A DNA stretch of 64,000 nt, taken from assembly GCF_001661265.1 (NCBI RefSeq), contig NW_017567000.1:310001-374000 (forward strand), given 5' to 3'. Source of the stretch: Saitoella complicata NRRL Y-17804. Lineage: Eukaryota > Ascomycota > Saitoellomycetes > Saitoellales > Saitoellaceae. The position numbers were made by a program, and so were the translations under genes. Of the stretch, positions 11,904-24,816 are shown one piece after another; position 1 is the stretch's first letter, and every line of letters starts with the position of its first letter. The notes beneath the pieces are model-generated. The model was not told where the DNA came from. It made no database searches and saw nothing but the letters and a program-made list of their open reading frames with translations.

Positions 11904-12084
11904 TCGGCGCGAGAAGTTGGGTAAACAAATGTTATTCATTCCGCAATTCAGATGCGTGCGACGTAAGATCCCAGTCCACTTTCACCATGTCCACATAATC
12001 AAACACACCCCATTTTTCGTTGAACCAGAAACAATAACTCCAAACAAGATAACTAACCGATGATCAACAAAGAAAACGAACAAT

Positions 12085-13437
<1,353 letters not shown>

Positions 13438-13491
13438 CTACCGGCGGAGACGTCGGAGGACATGAATGACTCGTTATATACAGACGCAAAT

Positions 13492-14092
13492 ATGACTGCT
13501 GCTTGGTTGACTCTGCTGCTGTTTTATCTGGTGCGTTTACCTGGGATCGTCCGAGAAGCGCGAACGAGGCCTGACGGAGACGTACTTAGCCAATAGCATC
13601 AGCGATATCTGCGCAACTCTCCTATTCTTCGGCATCCCGTATAACGTCCTTTTGCAAATGTATCTGCAATTCCAACTCCACGATCATCCCTCTACTACAT
13701 CCGTCTAATCCATCGAACCCATGCAACGACTGCAACCGTCAATTCTGTCTGAATTACCAGCTACCATTCTGCACCGATGTTGAAGCTGAAGCGATAACAA
13801 CCAAGTGTTTCCGTAAGTACCTTCACGAAGGCCAATTGCGACTCAAACAAGCTTACGTGACGACGCAGAACGCGACTCACTCAAGGACAAACTGGTGGTT
13901 TACCTGTTCATCTTTGTGACATCCGGGCTGCTGATATGGGCAGCTGTACGACCATGGGCCCAAAAGTACATTGATGTATGTGTATTCCTCCACGTCGGTT
14001 GCACGGTGAAAACGGATAGCTTACGCAAGACACCACAGGCAGCTCAAGACCGAGCGCGACCGACACCAGCGTACGCGGTGCTGCCAAACTGA
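13492..14092 (+). CDS. small secretory/membrane protein with signal peptide, Cys motif and one transmembrane helix
   Basis: Not assigned to a named family; I believe similar short proteins occur widely in ascomycetes. Four exons give a consistent frame: 13492-13530, 13590-13812, 13869-13975 and 14030-14092 (about 143 residues). MTAAWLTLLLFYLPIASAIS is a convincing signal peptide, formed across intron 1. The luminal part has FCKCICNSNSTIIPL and NPCNDCNRQFCLNY...FC, nine cysteines and an NST glycosylation site. VVYLFIFVTSGLLIWAAV is a transmembrane helix followed by a short basic cytosolic tail. The last intron (54 bases) is divisible by three, so the tail may instead be read through. An in-frame ATG at 13462 would hide the signal peptide. 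The start is 232 bases from the divergent DAHP synthase. Confidence 0.65.
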
Positions 14093-14298
14093 CCACTCTA
14101 TCTCTATCTGACCCTGACGGTGATTGACCACTGCCAGACATGTCTATCTCTATCCCTATCCCTCAATCGAAGTATTCCACGTGCGCGTGCCTGGCTAAAC
14201 TCTAACCCCCACGCCGACCACCCCGCCGAACTAGAAGCCTAACCCCCACGCTGAGGGTGAGTAGACTAGAAGTCCAGGCACCAGCCAGCACCAGGAAC

Positions 14299-15344
14299 AT
14301 GACTCGTCAGTTGGAGCCCCTTGGACCCGTGGCCGCACCCGTCAATGGCAGCTCCCTCGCTGGGATGTCTCCGCTGTGCTTTGGCGCTGGCACCTTCGCT
14401 CCGCAGTACAATGAGCCTGCTCTTCTGCGGCCGACTGACGTAGTGCGCCGCGCTCTTGATCTTGCTGTCAATTGCTTTGATACCTCTCCGTGCGTCGTGC
14501 TTGCTTGCTGTTGCTTTGCATCAACTGCTGACCGCTCACCAGGTACTATGGCGAGAGCGAGATCATCCTCGGTGATGCGCTCCAAAACTTGTCAGCGGAC
14601 TACCCTCGGAATACATACTACATTTCCACAAAATGTGGACGGGAACCCACAAACGAATTCGATTACACGCCTTCATGGATCAGGAAAAGCGTAGAACGAA
14701 GTCTGGAGCGCTTGCACACTTCGTACCTTGACGTCGTCTATGTCCATGACGTAGAGTTCAAGACGGAGGATGAGGCAGTTCTTGCCGTAAAGACCCTTTT
14801 CGAGCTAAAGCAGGAAGGAAAGATCCTGAATGTTGGCTTCTCGGGCTACCCACTTCCCGTTCTGGTCTCCCTTGCCGAGCGTATCGTCAAAGAGGTTGGC
14901 AAGCCCGTGGACGCAATCATCACTTACTCGAATTTCAACATTGCAAATACTGTACTGTTGAAGTATCTAGCCAAGCTGTCTCCGTGCGTCGGTCAGATCA
15001 TCTCTGCGAGTCCATTCTCAATGGGCTTGTTGAGTTCACGGGAGCCTCCAAAGTGGCATCCCGGGAGTCCTGCACTCAAGGCTGCAGTCGCAAAAGCAGC
15101 GGCTTTTTGTGACGTCGAACTGCGCGAACCACTGGCTGATTTAGCCACGCGATTTGCACTGGAGAAGTGGGAGGGTGTAACGTTGGTTGGCTGTAGCACT
15201 GTTGACGAGGTGGACAGTGCCGTAGCAAATTGGTGGAAGTGTCAAGACAAGGCGCAGAAGGAGAAAGATGAAGTTGCGTTTAGAAGAGTTAGGGAAGTTC
15301 TGGGAGATCAATTGGACGTTTGCTGGCCGAGTGGTAGAGGGTGA
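14299..15344 (+). CDS. aldo-keto reductase, D-arabinose 1-dehydrogenase (Ara2) type
   Basis: NAD(P)-dependent oxidoreductase; the Ara2 family oxidises D-arabinose on the way to erythroascorbate. Exons are 14299-14489 and 14543-15344, intron 53 bases with a split Pro codon. The product is about 330 residues. The AKR tetrad is present: Asp in NCFDTSP, Tyr in YYGES, Lys in YYISTKCG and His in DVVYVHDVEF. Start ATG gives MTRQLEPLGPVAAP; an upstream stretch without ATG is not used. The C terminus carries the cofactor-binding LVGCSTVDEVDSAV. Substrate is inferred from the overall match with light-chain arabinose dehydrogenases (the split barrel start SPLCFGAGTFAPQYN). Confidence 0.82.
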
Positions 15345-15566
15345 TATCGATAAGGAGGCAACCCCGCGTGGACAAGACGAGGACGAGGAGGAGGAGGAGG
15401 ACATTCGGGCATATATTCCTATACAACTGCAAGAACGTAACTCATGATGCCATTCGGTCCCTTTCATATCACGTGTTGCCCCGGACGCGGGTTCCTATGC
15501 GATAACGGCCTGCATGCGGCAGCTTTACGATATGACACCGTAGAAATCGCTCGATCATAAGCACAA

Positions 15567-16292
15567 ATGCAACGAACACTACAAGACGCATTTAACAACA
15601 CAATGCATCCAACACCGTCCGTTCCTTCATCACCAAGCCTAGCTGCTACTCCGTCCTCGCCATCCATCATGCCTGGCCCTGTACCAAGACGCCTGTCGGC
15701 CACCTCGGTCCGCCGAGCATCCTCGTCTTCATTGCGTGGTGGTGTCGATGCTTTGCCTCCACCTATGCCAAGACAAGCAAGCAATTTGGCAGAGCTTCAT
15801 GAAATCATGTCTCAAGAGTCAGAAGCTGTGACAAAGTAAGTGCATCTACCTGTGTTCTACTTGTAGACATGCTAATCCGATCACAGTGCACTCCTGAAAC
15901 GCCTAGACGACCTCAGACGCGACAAAATCCGCATTGAAGCAGAGCTCGAAGCCGAATCCGAGTCTATCGTGAATCGTCTCTCCCGCCAAATCGCGGCGCT
16001 ACGAGCACAGCATGCGAGCACTGATCCCAACACAGCGGTATCAGACGTCCCTCTAGCCTCACCCGTAGCATCATCTGGCCGTACCTCACGAGCATCGAGT
16101 TTCGTATCCGAAAGAACACCGAGCAGAGCAGGTAGCTTGAGGAGAGAACCTAGTGTTCAGGGAACTCCGCACCGTCCTGCAGAGGTTTCCATTGTCGACT
16201 CCTTGAAGGCTGAGAACGAGGATCTGAGGAGGAGGCTGCGAGAGGCTGAGGACAAGATCAGGGAGTTTACTAAGACCAACGCCAGATCTTGA
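15567..16292 (+). CDS. small coiled-coil protein, function unknown
   Basis: I do not recognise a named family. Exons are 15567-15835 and 15887-16292 (about 224 residues); the 51-base intron splits an Asn codon. The N-terminal ~70 residues are Ser/Pro/Ala-rich and probably disordered, with possible phosphosites (SVPSSPSLAATPSSPS). A first coiled coil spans LKRLDDLRRDKIRIEAELEA to LSRQIAALRAQ. A Ser/Arg-rich linker follows (SGRTSRASSFVSERTPSRAG). A second coiled coil closes the protein (SIVDSLKAENEDLRRRLREA). The two-helix layout with a Ser/Arg linker suggests a scaffold or cytoskeletal adaptor, but this is only a guess. Confidence 0.7.
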
Positions 16293-16853
16293 TCTGTGTG
16301 ATGGCTATTCATTGACTGGCTGCAGGCTCAGCCTTATGGCTATCATCCCAATTGAGGCGCCCGTATACTGTTGTTAAGGTTGCGAGGTGACGTTCCAGTA
16401 TCGCGTGTGAGTCTCCGGCCTTCTCGGCATTCTTAGAAACGCGTTTTCTCAGTGGGTTCCGTCGTTCGTTATGGACTGGAAGAGAATGGCCCTTTGAGCG
16501 AATGCATATGATATCATGGCCAGTGCTCAAGTTCTAAAGCTGATCCCCGCCCCCGTCTTGACGAGTCATCCCGTTTTCCGGTTTCTCTCCAACCTATTAT
16601 GCAATATCTCCTCTTTGCTAGGAAACCCATCGTACCATCCATCGCCTACCCTCGTATACACCTCCTGGGAAACTCCATGTACAGCAGGTTTTGGGCGCTG
16701 CAGCATCGTGCATGCGTACAGCGCGCGATTGCCGCACCGGTAAACACTGAGCAGCGAGAGTGAGAGCGGAGGTAAAGGAAAACCGCTTTGATTCCGGCAG
16801 ACAAGAACAATTCATTACCTTCAGTGTCTTCCTGTTCGCTGCTGCCGCCCTCA
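16293..16853. other. intergenic, promoter of CDC27
   Basis: 561 bases between the coiled-coil gene and CDC27. I see no plausible exon, tRNA boxes or repeat in it. Confidence 0.5.
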
Positions 16854-19438
16854 ATGGCTCCTCAGCCCCATGTAGTGCAACTATTTCGGGAGGTCATCTG
16901 GCATTCACTGGACAATGGACTGGAGAGCAATGCGTCTTTCGTCGCCGAGCGGTTACTAGCATACGACAACAAGGATCCCGATGCCAAGCATCTTCTTGCG
17001 CTATCATACTTGCGGTCAGGCAAGACGCAGCAAGCAATGGCGGTGACGGAGAATGTACGGCATGCTGGGTGCGCCTACATTTATGCGCAATGCTGTCTGC
17101 AAGTTGGGAAGTACTCTGAGGGAATCGTTGCTTTAGAAGATGTGGGCTCACAATGGGTGTCTTCCGTTACCCTGGGTATGTCTGCTTTGAATGCGTGGAC
17201 TACAAGGCTAACAGTGTCGCTCGTACAGGTGAACATAGTGATAGCAGCAGACGACATATGCCAGACGCGGGAGCCGCGTATTGTCTGATTGGGCATTTGG
17301 CGAAGAAGTGCATGATGATGAAGAAGGCGGTGAATTCATATGTTTCGGCCGTTAAGATCAATCCGTTCCTGTGGGAAGCTTTCGATGGACTGTGCCAGCT
17401 CGGCATCAACGTTCGTGTTGACAACATTTTCAAAGCGACGTCTCAAATGATTGCTGCCCGGGATAATAAGCAGGCCGATGTGCCTCGGAATGCTGCCCCC
17501 GTCACAACAACTGCGACGACGACAACAAAGGGTTCGATATTTACTTCGCGTCTTCCGACGGTCGAAACTCCGGACCTTTTCGTCGGAGGACCTGTTCATC
17601 AACCAAAGCAGTTTGACTTTCGTGCGCCTGATCCTCGTCCAAATTTCCTGAGCCGGCTCCAAGAGAGTGATACGCCTGGGTAAGTGAACAACTCGAAATG
17701 TTGAATGACCCGCTTACACAGTCCGCAGAACTCCTACATTCGGTGGAAGCACATCCGACGAAGATGAGAGTTTCATTGGTCTTGGTGCCTCTAAACCAAC
17801 TTCTTCTACGTTGAAGCCTGCTCAGCCGCGTGTGAAATCAAGCCTTCCATCAGATATGCCTCGAGCTAGAGCTATGGGCCGACCCACCACCCGCGAATTG
17901 GAGGCCACCATTGTAAGTCTTCTCTTTCTCACCGTCTTCGTTGAACAGCGCTGAGTATCGTGCAGATGAAAAGGACGACAAGTGACATCCCGACGCGGAG
18001 ATCAACTAGACTCGCGAGTTCTGGAGCATCTGTGACACGCCCTACGAAACCTGCCCTGCTTGGCAGGAAGGTACCCGCGGCGAAAGGTCGGTCAAAATCA
18101 ACATACTCAGATGAGACACCAACGGCTGGTGGGCTGGGATCGCATGATACATCACTTGGAAGCACCTTGCTTCCCCAGCGCAAGCCAGCCCAACCTATGG
18201 CAGCACCGCCCGCACCTCCTGCTTTCCCAAGTACCGCAAGAAGAGAAGAGGCGGAAAGTTGCGTGTTGAAGTTGTTCGCACAGTTGGCCGCGGCTGTCTA
18301 CGCGCTGTCCAAATACGAATGTGGGAAGGCTATCGACCTATTTCGTCAGTTACCACCAGAACAGTACGAGTCGGCATATGTCTTAAGTAAAGTTGGTAGG
18401 GCTCAATTTGAGTCGGTAAAGTATGAGGAGGTAAGTAGTCCATCGTTAGGCGTGATTGTGCCGCTGAAACTGACTTGTTCGCACAAAGGCCGAAAAGGTG
18501 TTTAGGAGGCTAAGGGAATTGCATCCTATGTGCCTCGAAGATATGGAGGTTTACTCTACTATCCTGTGGCATCTTCGCAAAGACGTCCAGCTGTCGTATC
18601 TTGCACACGAGCTTCTTGATATTGATCGACTATCTCCGCAAGCATGGTGTGCCGTCGGCAATTGCTTCAGTTTACAACGCGAGCACGACCAGGCCATCAA
18701 ATGCCTTCAACGAGCCGTTCATCTGGATTCGGAGTTTGCTTACGCGCATACGTTGGAGGGGCATGAACACGTTGCCAATGAAGAATGGGACAAAGCACAA
18801 TTAAGCTTCCGAACAGCTATCCGACTAGATCGAAGGCATTACAATGCCTGGTACGGTATCGGAATGGTTTACAACAAGATCGGAAAGAGCGATTTGGCAG
18901 AACAGCATTTCCGCAGAGCTGCGGAGATCAATCCCTCCAATGTCGTGTTGATATGTTGCATTGGCATGGTATGTTGTGCTAGCTGTCTAAGAGGATATGA
19001 ATTAACGCTCGACAGGTTTTGGAAAAGCACAAGAGATTTCAAGAAGCTCTGGTACAGTACAACCGGGCCTGTCAGATTTCACCATCGAGTGCTATGGCAA
19101 GGTTCAAGAAAGCAAGAATTCTAATGATGCAAGGCGAATACATGGTATGTATGCCGCTCCTAAGTACGAACTGTTGTCCTAATTCATTTGCACAGCTTGC
19201 TTTGCGTGAACTCCAAGCTTTGAAGGATATTGCTCCCGATGAAGGCAATGTGCACTTCCTTCTCGGTCAAATCTACAAGCATATCAACGACAGATCAGCG
19301 GCCATGCGGCATTTCACCATTGCCCTAAATCTCGACCCTAAGGCTGCTCATCTGATCAAGGAAGAGATCGCATCTGGAGCGCAATACGACGGAGAAGAGG
19401 GGGACGAAGATATGGGATCCAGCATGCACGGGGCGTGA
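16854..19438 (+). CDS. CDC27: anaphase-promoting complex subunit Cdc27/Apc3
   Basis: TPR scaffold of the APC/C that binds Cdc20/Cdh1 C-terminal IR tails and drives mitotic cyclin destruction. Seven exons keep frame: 16854-17175, 17229-17679, 17729-17912, 17966-18430, 18489-18968, 19016-19144 and 19196-19438 (757 residues). N-terminal TPRs start VVQLFREVIWHSLDNG and run through AAYCLIGHLAKKC...FLWEAFDGLCQLG. A disordered Ser/Pro/Arg linker occupies roughly residues 200-350. The C-terminal TPR superhelix follows, with repeats such as SPQAWCAVGNCFSLQREHDQ, FAYAHTLEGHEHVANEEWDK, YNAWYGIGMVYNKIGKSDLA and NVHFLLGQIYKHINDRSAA. All introns are 47-58 bases. Splice sites at 17679/17729 use the second AG of a close pair, since the first breaks the frame. 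Confidence 0.93.
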
Positions 19439-19671
19439 TCATATATATAATATAAGCATTGGCATTTCGACAAGGTTGGATGTTATACAGGCGTTTTTCT
19501 GCATATCTCAATGTCCCTAAATATAGATTAATCATATTGCATATAAGAGGATCCTCCCGATTCTAATTAAAGTGCCAGATCGGGCGTGATCGACGTCAAC
19601 GTTACCGTACATTGTTTACTTCGAATTCTCTGTTCGACCAGAAGGCCTGTGCGCCGCAACCAACATTGCGG

Positions 19672-21135
19672 ATGCCACCTAAAAAGCTAACAGTTCCCTC
19701 AGTTCCCTCTGATCATCCGTTCTCCTCACATCGCCTCGAATCAGACCGGGTCCAAAGGTTGAGAAGTTCACTTCTGTCGTGGTATGCTGCACACAAACGC
19801 GACCTTCCTTGGCGAAAAGAACATGTCCCACTACCACAATCATCTGAAGATGCAAGCAATGAGCAGGCGTTGCAGAGGGGATACGAAGTGCTGGTGTCAG
19901 AGATCATGCTGCAACAAACACGTGTTGCCACGGTGATCGACTACTACAAGCGCTTTTTGGAGGCATTCCCGAGACCTAAAGACTTAGCAAATGCATCGCT
20001 AGATGAGGTGAACGCACTTTGGGCCGGTCTCGGGTATTATTCACGAGCAAAAAGATTGCGTGAAGCTGCTGCATATCTCACTGAGCAACCGTTGCCCAGA
20101 ACTGCAAAAGAATGGGAGAATGTACCGGGATGCGGACCATATACGGCAGGTGCTGTGGCGTCTATTGCGTACAACGTACAGGCGGCAGCCGTTGATGGCA
20201 ATGTTGTGCGTGTAGTGTCGCGCTTAGCTGGCGTACAAGTTGGTGACTCCACAACGAAAGGGAAGGAGTTGATGTGGCGGTTATCTGGGGAGCTCGTAGA
20301 CCCGAAACAGCCAGGCCAGTGGAACCAAGCACTGATGGATATTGGGTCAAGCATTTGCGTGCCACGAAATCCCAACTGTGGGGTTTGTCCTTTGGCTGAT
20401 GATTGCAAAGCCCGGGCAGAAGCTACGCTCGTCGACACTGGGGGTACTATCAAGTATGATATCGAAGACCTTGGTGGATGCACGACATGCCTACCGCCAC
20501 CAGATAGTGATATGGAGATTAGAGAAGGAGCAACGTGGATTTCAACACGGTATCCTCGCAAGGTCGTGAAGAAGGAGTCTAAGGTGGAGGATTCCGTCTG
20601 CATCATATTTGTACGGCAAAAGACGGGTAGAGACAAGGATGAGTTCTTTCTCATCAAGCGACCTGACAAGGGACTTCTTGCAGGACTATGGGATTTCCCT
20701 ACGCAGGTATTGACGGAAGAAACGCCTGCAGTTACCGCGACGAAGACGATGCCTCCCCTTCCATCATTACTTTCCAAATACTTTGATGAGTTCGCTGCGG
20801 AGCTTGGTATATCTGAAGCGGAAACAGTGGAAAGGTCTGAACCAGTGACGACACTGCACGTCTTCACTCATATTAGACGATATACGAGGGTTTTCAAAGT
20901 GCGAATAGCACCAGATGTCGAGCTGGACGTAGAAGGAAAATGGGTGTCTGACCCTGTAGACATTGGTACAGAGCTGGGAAGGAAAAACTGGGCTGCTGAA
21001 AAGCCCACTACAAAGCCTGCAAGGAAACCTAGGAAACGTGTCTCAGAAGCTAGCGAAACAAGAGGAGGAAAGAAAAGCGTTCAGCAGACGCTGAGCGGCA
21101 TGTTCGGCATAAAGAAGGCGGAGAATGCTGGATAA
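19672..21135 (+). CDS. adenine DNA glycosylase MutY/MYH
   Basis: Removes adenine mispaired with 8-oxoguanine in base excision repair. A single exon of 487 residues starting MPPKKLTVPSVPS; the frame is open upstream but the first ATG is at 19672. The helix-hairpin-helix glycosylase core has WYAAHKRDLPWR, SEIMLQQTRVATVI, the HhH VPGCGPYTAGAVASIAYN and the catalytic Asp in AAAVDGNVVRVVSRL. The 4Fe-4S cluster ligands are intact in the C-x6-C-x2-C-x5-C array CVPRNPNCGVCPLADDC. The C-terminal NUDIX-like domain that reads 8-oxoG runs from about VCIIFVRQ to FTHIRRYTRVFKV. A Lys/Arg-rich tail ends in QQTLSGMFGIKK, which resembles a PCNA-binding PIP box (QxxLxxMF). The gene is absent from S. cerevisiae. 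Confidence 0.93.
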   Translation: MPPKKLTVPSVPSDHPFSSHRLESDRVQRLRSSLLSWYAAHKRDLPWRKEHVPLPQSSEDASNEQALQRGYEVLVSEIMLQQTRVATVIDYYKRFLEAFPRPKDLANASLDEVNALWAGLGYYSRAKRLREAAAYLTEQPLPRTAKEWENVPGCGPYTAGAVASIAYNVQAAAVDGNVVRVVSRLAGVQVGDSTTKGKELMWRLSGELVDPKQPGQWNQALMDIGSSICVPRNPNCGVCPLADDCKARAEATLVDTGGTIKYDIEDLGGCTTCLPPPDSDMEIREGATWISTRYPRKVVKKESKVEDSVCIIFVRQKTGRDKDEFFLIKRPDKGLLAGLWDFPTQVLTEETPAVTATKTMPPLPSLLSKYFDEFAAELGISEAETVERSEPVTTLHVFTHIRRYTRVFKVRIAPDVELDVEGKWVSDPVDIGTELGRKNWAAEKPTTKPARKPRKRVSEASETRGGKKSVQQTLSGMFGIKKAENAG

Positions 21136-21162
21136 TAGCAGAAGGATTCTATTATCCTCGGT

Positions 21163-22230
21163 TTACCGCCAAAACCAAGAAGTACCGCAGCCGGCTGCGA
21201 TGAATCCGTCACTAGCACTAACTGTATCACCCTCACGTATCACGTGTATACCTGTCACGTCTAGTTTGTCTTCTCTCCCGCAGTTCCCGTGTTCGTTCCA
21301 ACCCCATGCATATATGTTCCCTTGGTAATCTTGAGCCAAGACATGTTCACTTCCCGATGCAATGAGTTTTATCGACGGTAGGCAGTCTGGAGCACCCTGC
21401 CCTCGATCGTTGCGGCCCCAAGATATCACACGTCCATCCGATGATACAACGTGGCCGGATGACCAGCATGCTCCGACATTTTTCACTGTTGCTGGAATAT
21501 ATGAGGGAATGCTGGCTATTTGCCATCTATCTCTTGGTCCGCCACCAAGGAGCATGGGCCCGTCTTCTGTCTGGATGAGTGTAAACTCACGACCGCAAGC
21601 AACGCGTTTCTCGACATTGTAAAAATTCCGTGGTATAGCTTTTAGACCGGTGTCCCTAGGCGTCCACCACACTTTTGTCTTTTCGTAGGCGCCCTCAAGC
21701 TGTCCCTTCCGTCCGTCGCCCCATGCCCAGACAGAGTCATCATCCAATGTACAGATGACATGCGCGACACCAGCAGCTACCTCTGTTACGGTTCGCCCGG
21801 GAGGAGGAAAGTCAGGGATATGCTGCAGCGCCCTTCGTCTTCCGGTGAGAAGAGCGTCCGTGCCCAATCCGAGCTCGCCTCGGGTGCCGCGACCCGCACT
21901 GTAGACCTCTGTCCCTGATGCACTTACGAAAATGCTAAACTCCCATCCAGCGGCCGCCGCACTCCACGATCCTTTCACCTTTGTAAAGTGCGGAACAGTC
22001 ACGCTATCTTCTCCAAGACCAGACTGACCACACTCATTGTCACCAACGCTGTATGCATTGCCGTCCGGGTAGACAAGGATGGTATGGTTCCCGCCTGCTG
22101 CAAGAGCCTTTGGAGGTACCGGCGGTAAAACGTCACTTTCGACGGGATTCGGGATGTGCGTGTCTTGGTCGTGGCCTAAACCCAGTTGATACTTTCCATT
22201 TGACCCGAAACTGTACAGATGTGATGGCAT
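21163..22230 (-). CDS. RCC1-repeat protein, Ats1-like
   Basis: Resembles yeast Ats1, a seven-bladed RCC1-type propeller that works with Kti11/Dph3 in diphthamide and Elongator-dependent tRNA wobble modification. A single exon of 355 residues. It opens with HLYSFGSNGKYQLGLGHDQD, the same start pattern as Ats1, and continues with repeat blocks NAYSVGDNECGQSGLG, EVYSAGRGTRGELGLG, SVWAWGDGRKGQLEG, VISWGRNDRGQGAP and NIYAWGWNEHGNCG. It lacks a nuclear localisation tail and is shorter than Ran GEFs, so it is not RCC1 itself; the true RCC1 lies at 27954-30000. Its 3' end is 27 bases from that of the MutY gene. Confidence 0.8.
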   Translation of the reverse strand: MPSHLYSFGSNGKYQLGLGHDQDTHIPNPVESDVLPPVPPKALAAGGNHTILVYPDGNAYSVGDNECGQSGLGEDSVTVPHFTKVKGSWSAAAAGWEFSIFVSASGTEVYSAGRGTRGELGLGTDALLTGRRRALQHIPDFPPPGRTVTEVAAGVAHVICTLDDDSVWAWGDGRKGQLEGAYEKTKVWWTPRDTGLKAIPRNFYNVEKRVACGREFTLIQTEDGPMLLGGGPRDRWQIASIPSYIPATVKNVGACWSSGHVVSSDGRVISWGRNDRGQGAPDCLPSIKLIASGSEHVLAQDYQGNIYAWGWNEHGNCGREDKLDVTGIHVIREGDTVSASDGFIAAGCGTSWFWR

Positions 22231-22583
22231 CTATGGATCAATCATGAAGCTGAGTTCAAGGATGTTGATGGAGGAGTGAGTGCATTCACCCCACAAAGGG
22301 TTCCTACAGCGGCTGCTGCACATACATGAAACGAGGTCATCAACTGAAGTGAAGCTGTAACGTAGCACGTTGACTCTCTCGGTTGATTTTGATTGCATTC
22401 ATGATGGTTTGTTATTGGGGATTGACGATTGTCGGCTGGAGTGACCTGATGGTCCCATGGCTGCAGTCAAGCGATGACAGCCGACGGCATGCGGGGAAGG
22501 GATCACTTTGAGCATGGATGCCAAGCAAACTTTAACGATACTGATGATGCTGGCCGGCGCCCTTCATCGCAACTCCAACAACC
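22231..22583. other. divergent promoter region ATS1-like / permease
   Basis: 353 bases between two start codons. Holds an inverted CCAAT (ATTGG) near 22416. Nothing else seen. Confidence 0.4.
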
Positions 22584-24661
22584 ATGGAGACGGACTCCAA
22601 GATCACACGTAGGCCCGGCCGTGCAGGCGATGCCGCCGATGATGAACGATTGAGAGCTCTTGGTTTCGAGCCTGAGTTGGAGCGTAACTTTTCATTCCTG
22701 TCGATGATCGGTTTCGCATTTGCAAGTATGTCCTATAATTGGTTGCAGCTTCGTCGATCTATCCTGACTGTCTGCTTCTAGTTCTCAAGTACGTTCGCTA
22801 TTGCAAAATCCGCACGCTTCTGACGGCTGATCATTGACAGCTCATGGACCGCATTGGCCGCTTCTCTGAACATCGCGCTCCCATCCGGTGGACCCGTAGC
22901 CATTATCTGGGGTTTGCTTGTTGCTGGTGTCTGCAATTGTGAGTCGGCTCCCCCTCAATCCTCTTCCGATTGACTTCTCATCCGATACTTCTCCAGTGGC
23001 CCTCAGCGCAAGTCTTGCCGAAATCTGTTCCGTCTATCCAACATCTGGTGGAGTCTACCACTTTACAGCAATGCTGAGTACTCCGCGCTTGTCACCCGTA
23101 CTCAGTTGGATCTGCGGTTGGATCAATACCGGTCTGTTCAGTCCTCTTACACGTACGAAGAGAATGTGCTGACGGTCTGTTATAGCTGGCTGGTGGGCGC
23201 TGACTGCAACCGGAGGTGCACTTGGTGGACAGCTCATTACTGGAGTTATCGCCCTGCTTCATCCGAACTATACCGTTCAACGTTGGCACATCTTCCTCAT
23301 CTACGTCGCATATGTGATCGGTGCATTCTTCATCAACGCTTTCTTCGTAAGACTTTTGCCCACTATCAACAAGGCTGCTCGTGAGTGTTCTTTCTCGCAT
23401 TCCCCCGCGGTAAAGAGCTGACTCCTGCAAGTGTTGTGGTCGATCAGCGGTGTTGTTATCATCACGGTCACGGTCCTGGCTACAGCATCACCAAACTACC
23501 AATCTGGCGAGTAAGTTTGCGCTCTCTCCCCCCTCTCCTGGCACCTCGAATAACCATATCCAGCTTCGTCTTCGGAACATACATCAACGAAACCGGCTGG
23601 AACAACGGCGTCGCCTGGATCCTCGGTCTTTTACAGGCAGGCCTTGGTTTAACCGGCTACGATGCAGTCAGTCACATGGTAGAAGAGATTCATGATCCCT
23701 CTCGCAATGCACCAAAAGCGATGGTTCTAGCGGTTGTCATTGGATTAGTCACTGGTTTGATGTTTTTGATCGCATTGCTCTTTGCGCTGACGGATGTCGA
23801 CGCTGTCATTTCTGGCACTGCTGGGCCTTTGTAAGTCTTACCTCACACAGCGATAAATGGAGTGCTAATCGAGAACAGGCTCTCCATTTTTTACCAAGCT
23901 ACTAACAACAAAGCTGGCGCCATCTGCCTTGACATGTTTCCGATTGTTTGTATGGCCTTCGCGACAACGGGTATCTTGACCACTTCGTCAAGAATGACCT
24001 ACGCCTTTGCCAGAGGTATACCTAGTGCCACCTTTCCTGAGATGACGCCCGAGGCTAACGAGTTGTGCCAGACGGCGGGCTGCCTTTCTCACGCTTCTTC
24101 AGCCGTGTCCAGAAAAAGCATGACGTCCCCATGAACGCCTTGATCCTCTCAACGATCATCGTTATCATTTTCGGCTGCATTTACCTTGGGAGTTCGAGTG
24201 CTTTGAACGCCATCCTTTCCGCTTCCGTCGTTGCACTCGGCGTCAGCTACGGCATCCCTGTGGCCATCCTCGTCATACGAGGAAGACATATTTTGCAAGC
24301 TGATAGGTCGTTTAAGCTTGGATCTGTCCTTGGGTATACTGCCAACTTGATTGGGTTGGCTTGGGTGATCTTGACGACAATTTTCTTCCTCTTCCCCCCC
24401 GACACTCCCGTCACAGCGGAGAACATGAGTATGACGTGTCACTTCCAGAACCCCTGCAAGATGCTGACGTGAACAACAGATTACACTATTGCAGCGTTCG
24501 CTGTTGTGTTCATTGCTGCCGCCATCACCTGGGTCGTCAAAGGTCGGAAGCACTACAAGGGACCGCAGCTCAAGCACATCCACGGGACTGAGGTGGAAGG
24601 CGTGGAGATGGATGTGCAACGCGTAAGCACCAAAGGAAGTCCAAAGCGTACGAAAGCTTGA
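22584..24661 (+). CDS. amino acid/GABA/choline permease (APC family, Uga4-like), ten exons
   Basis: Plasma-membrane or vacuolar importer of amino acids, GABA or choline. I propose exons 22584-22725, 22782-22788, 22841-22938, 22997-23131, 23186-23380, 23432-23510, 23564-23830, 23879-24015, 24072-24428 and 24480-24661 (532 residues). Every junction keeps frame and restores family motifs: FAILNSWTALAASL, GWINTAGWWALTATGG, SRMTYAFARDGGLPFSRFFS. The second exon is only 7 bases (TTCTCAA) and supplies the I-L-N of FAILNSW. About twelve hydrophobic helices are seen. NHxxPSRNAPKAM-type loop is GYDAVSHMVEEIHDPSRNAP. The N and C tails are hydrophilic and cytosolic. The intron after 23131 uses a weaker GTCTGT donor. 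Substrate is not decided by sequence. Confidence 0.9.
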
Positions 24662-24816
24662 GTATGTTCGCAGGAAGGTAATATTGCATAGCTATAAGTT
24701 ATTGGGAGACGAGAGAAAAAAAAAAAGACAGAATCATGCGCCATGGAAAAACATACCCAACTCCAGACTGACAAAAGGAAAAGGAAAACAAGTAATCGTC
24801 TTCGAGCAGTAGCAGG

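Noticed and set aside
19612-19671. Longer MutY start at 19612
   Set aside because: The codon there is TTG; the first ATG is at 19672.
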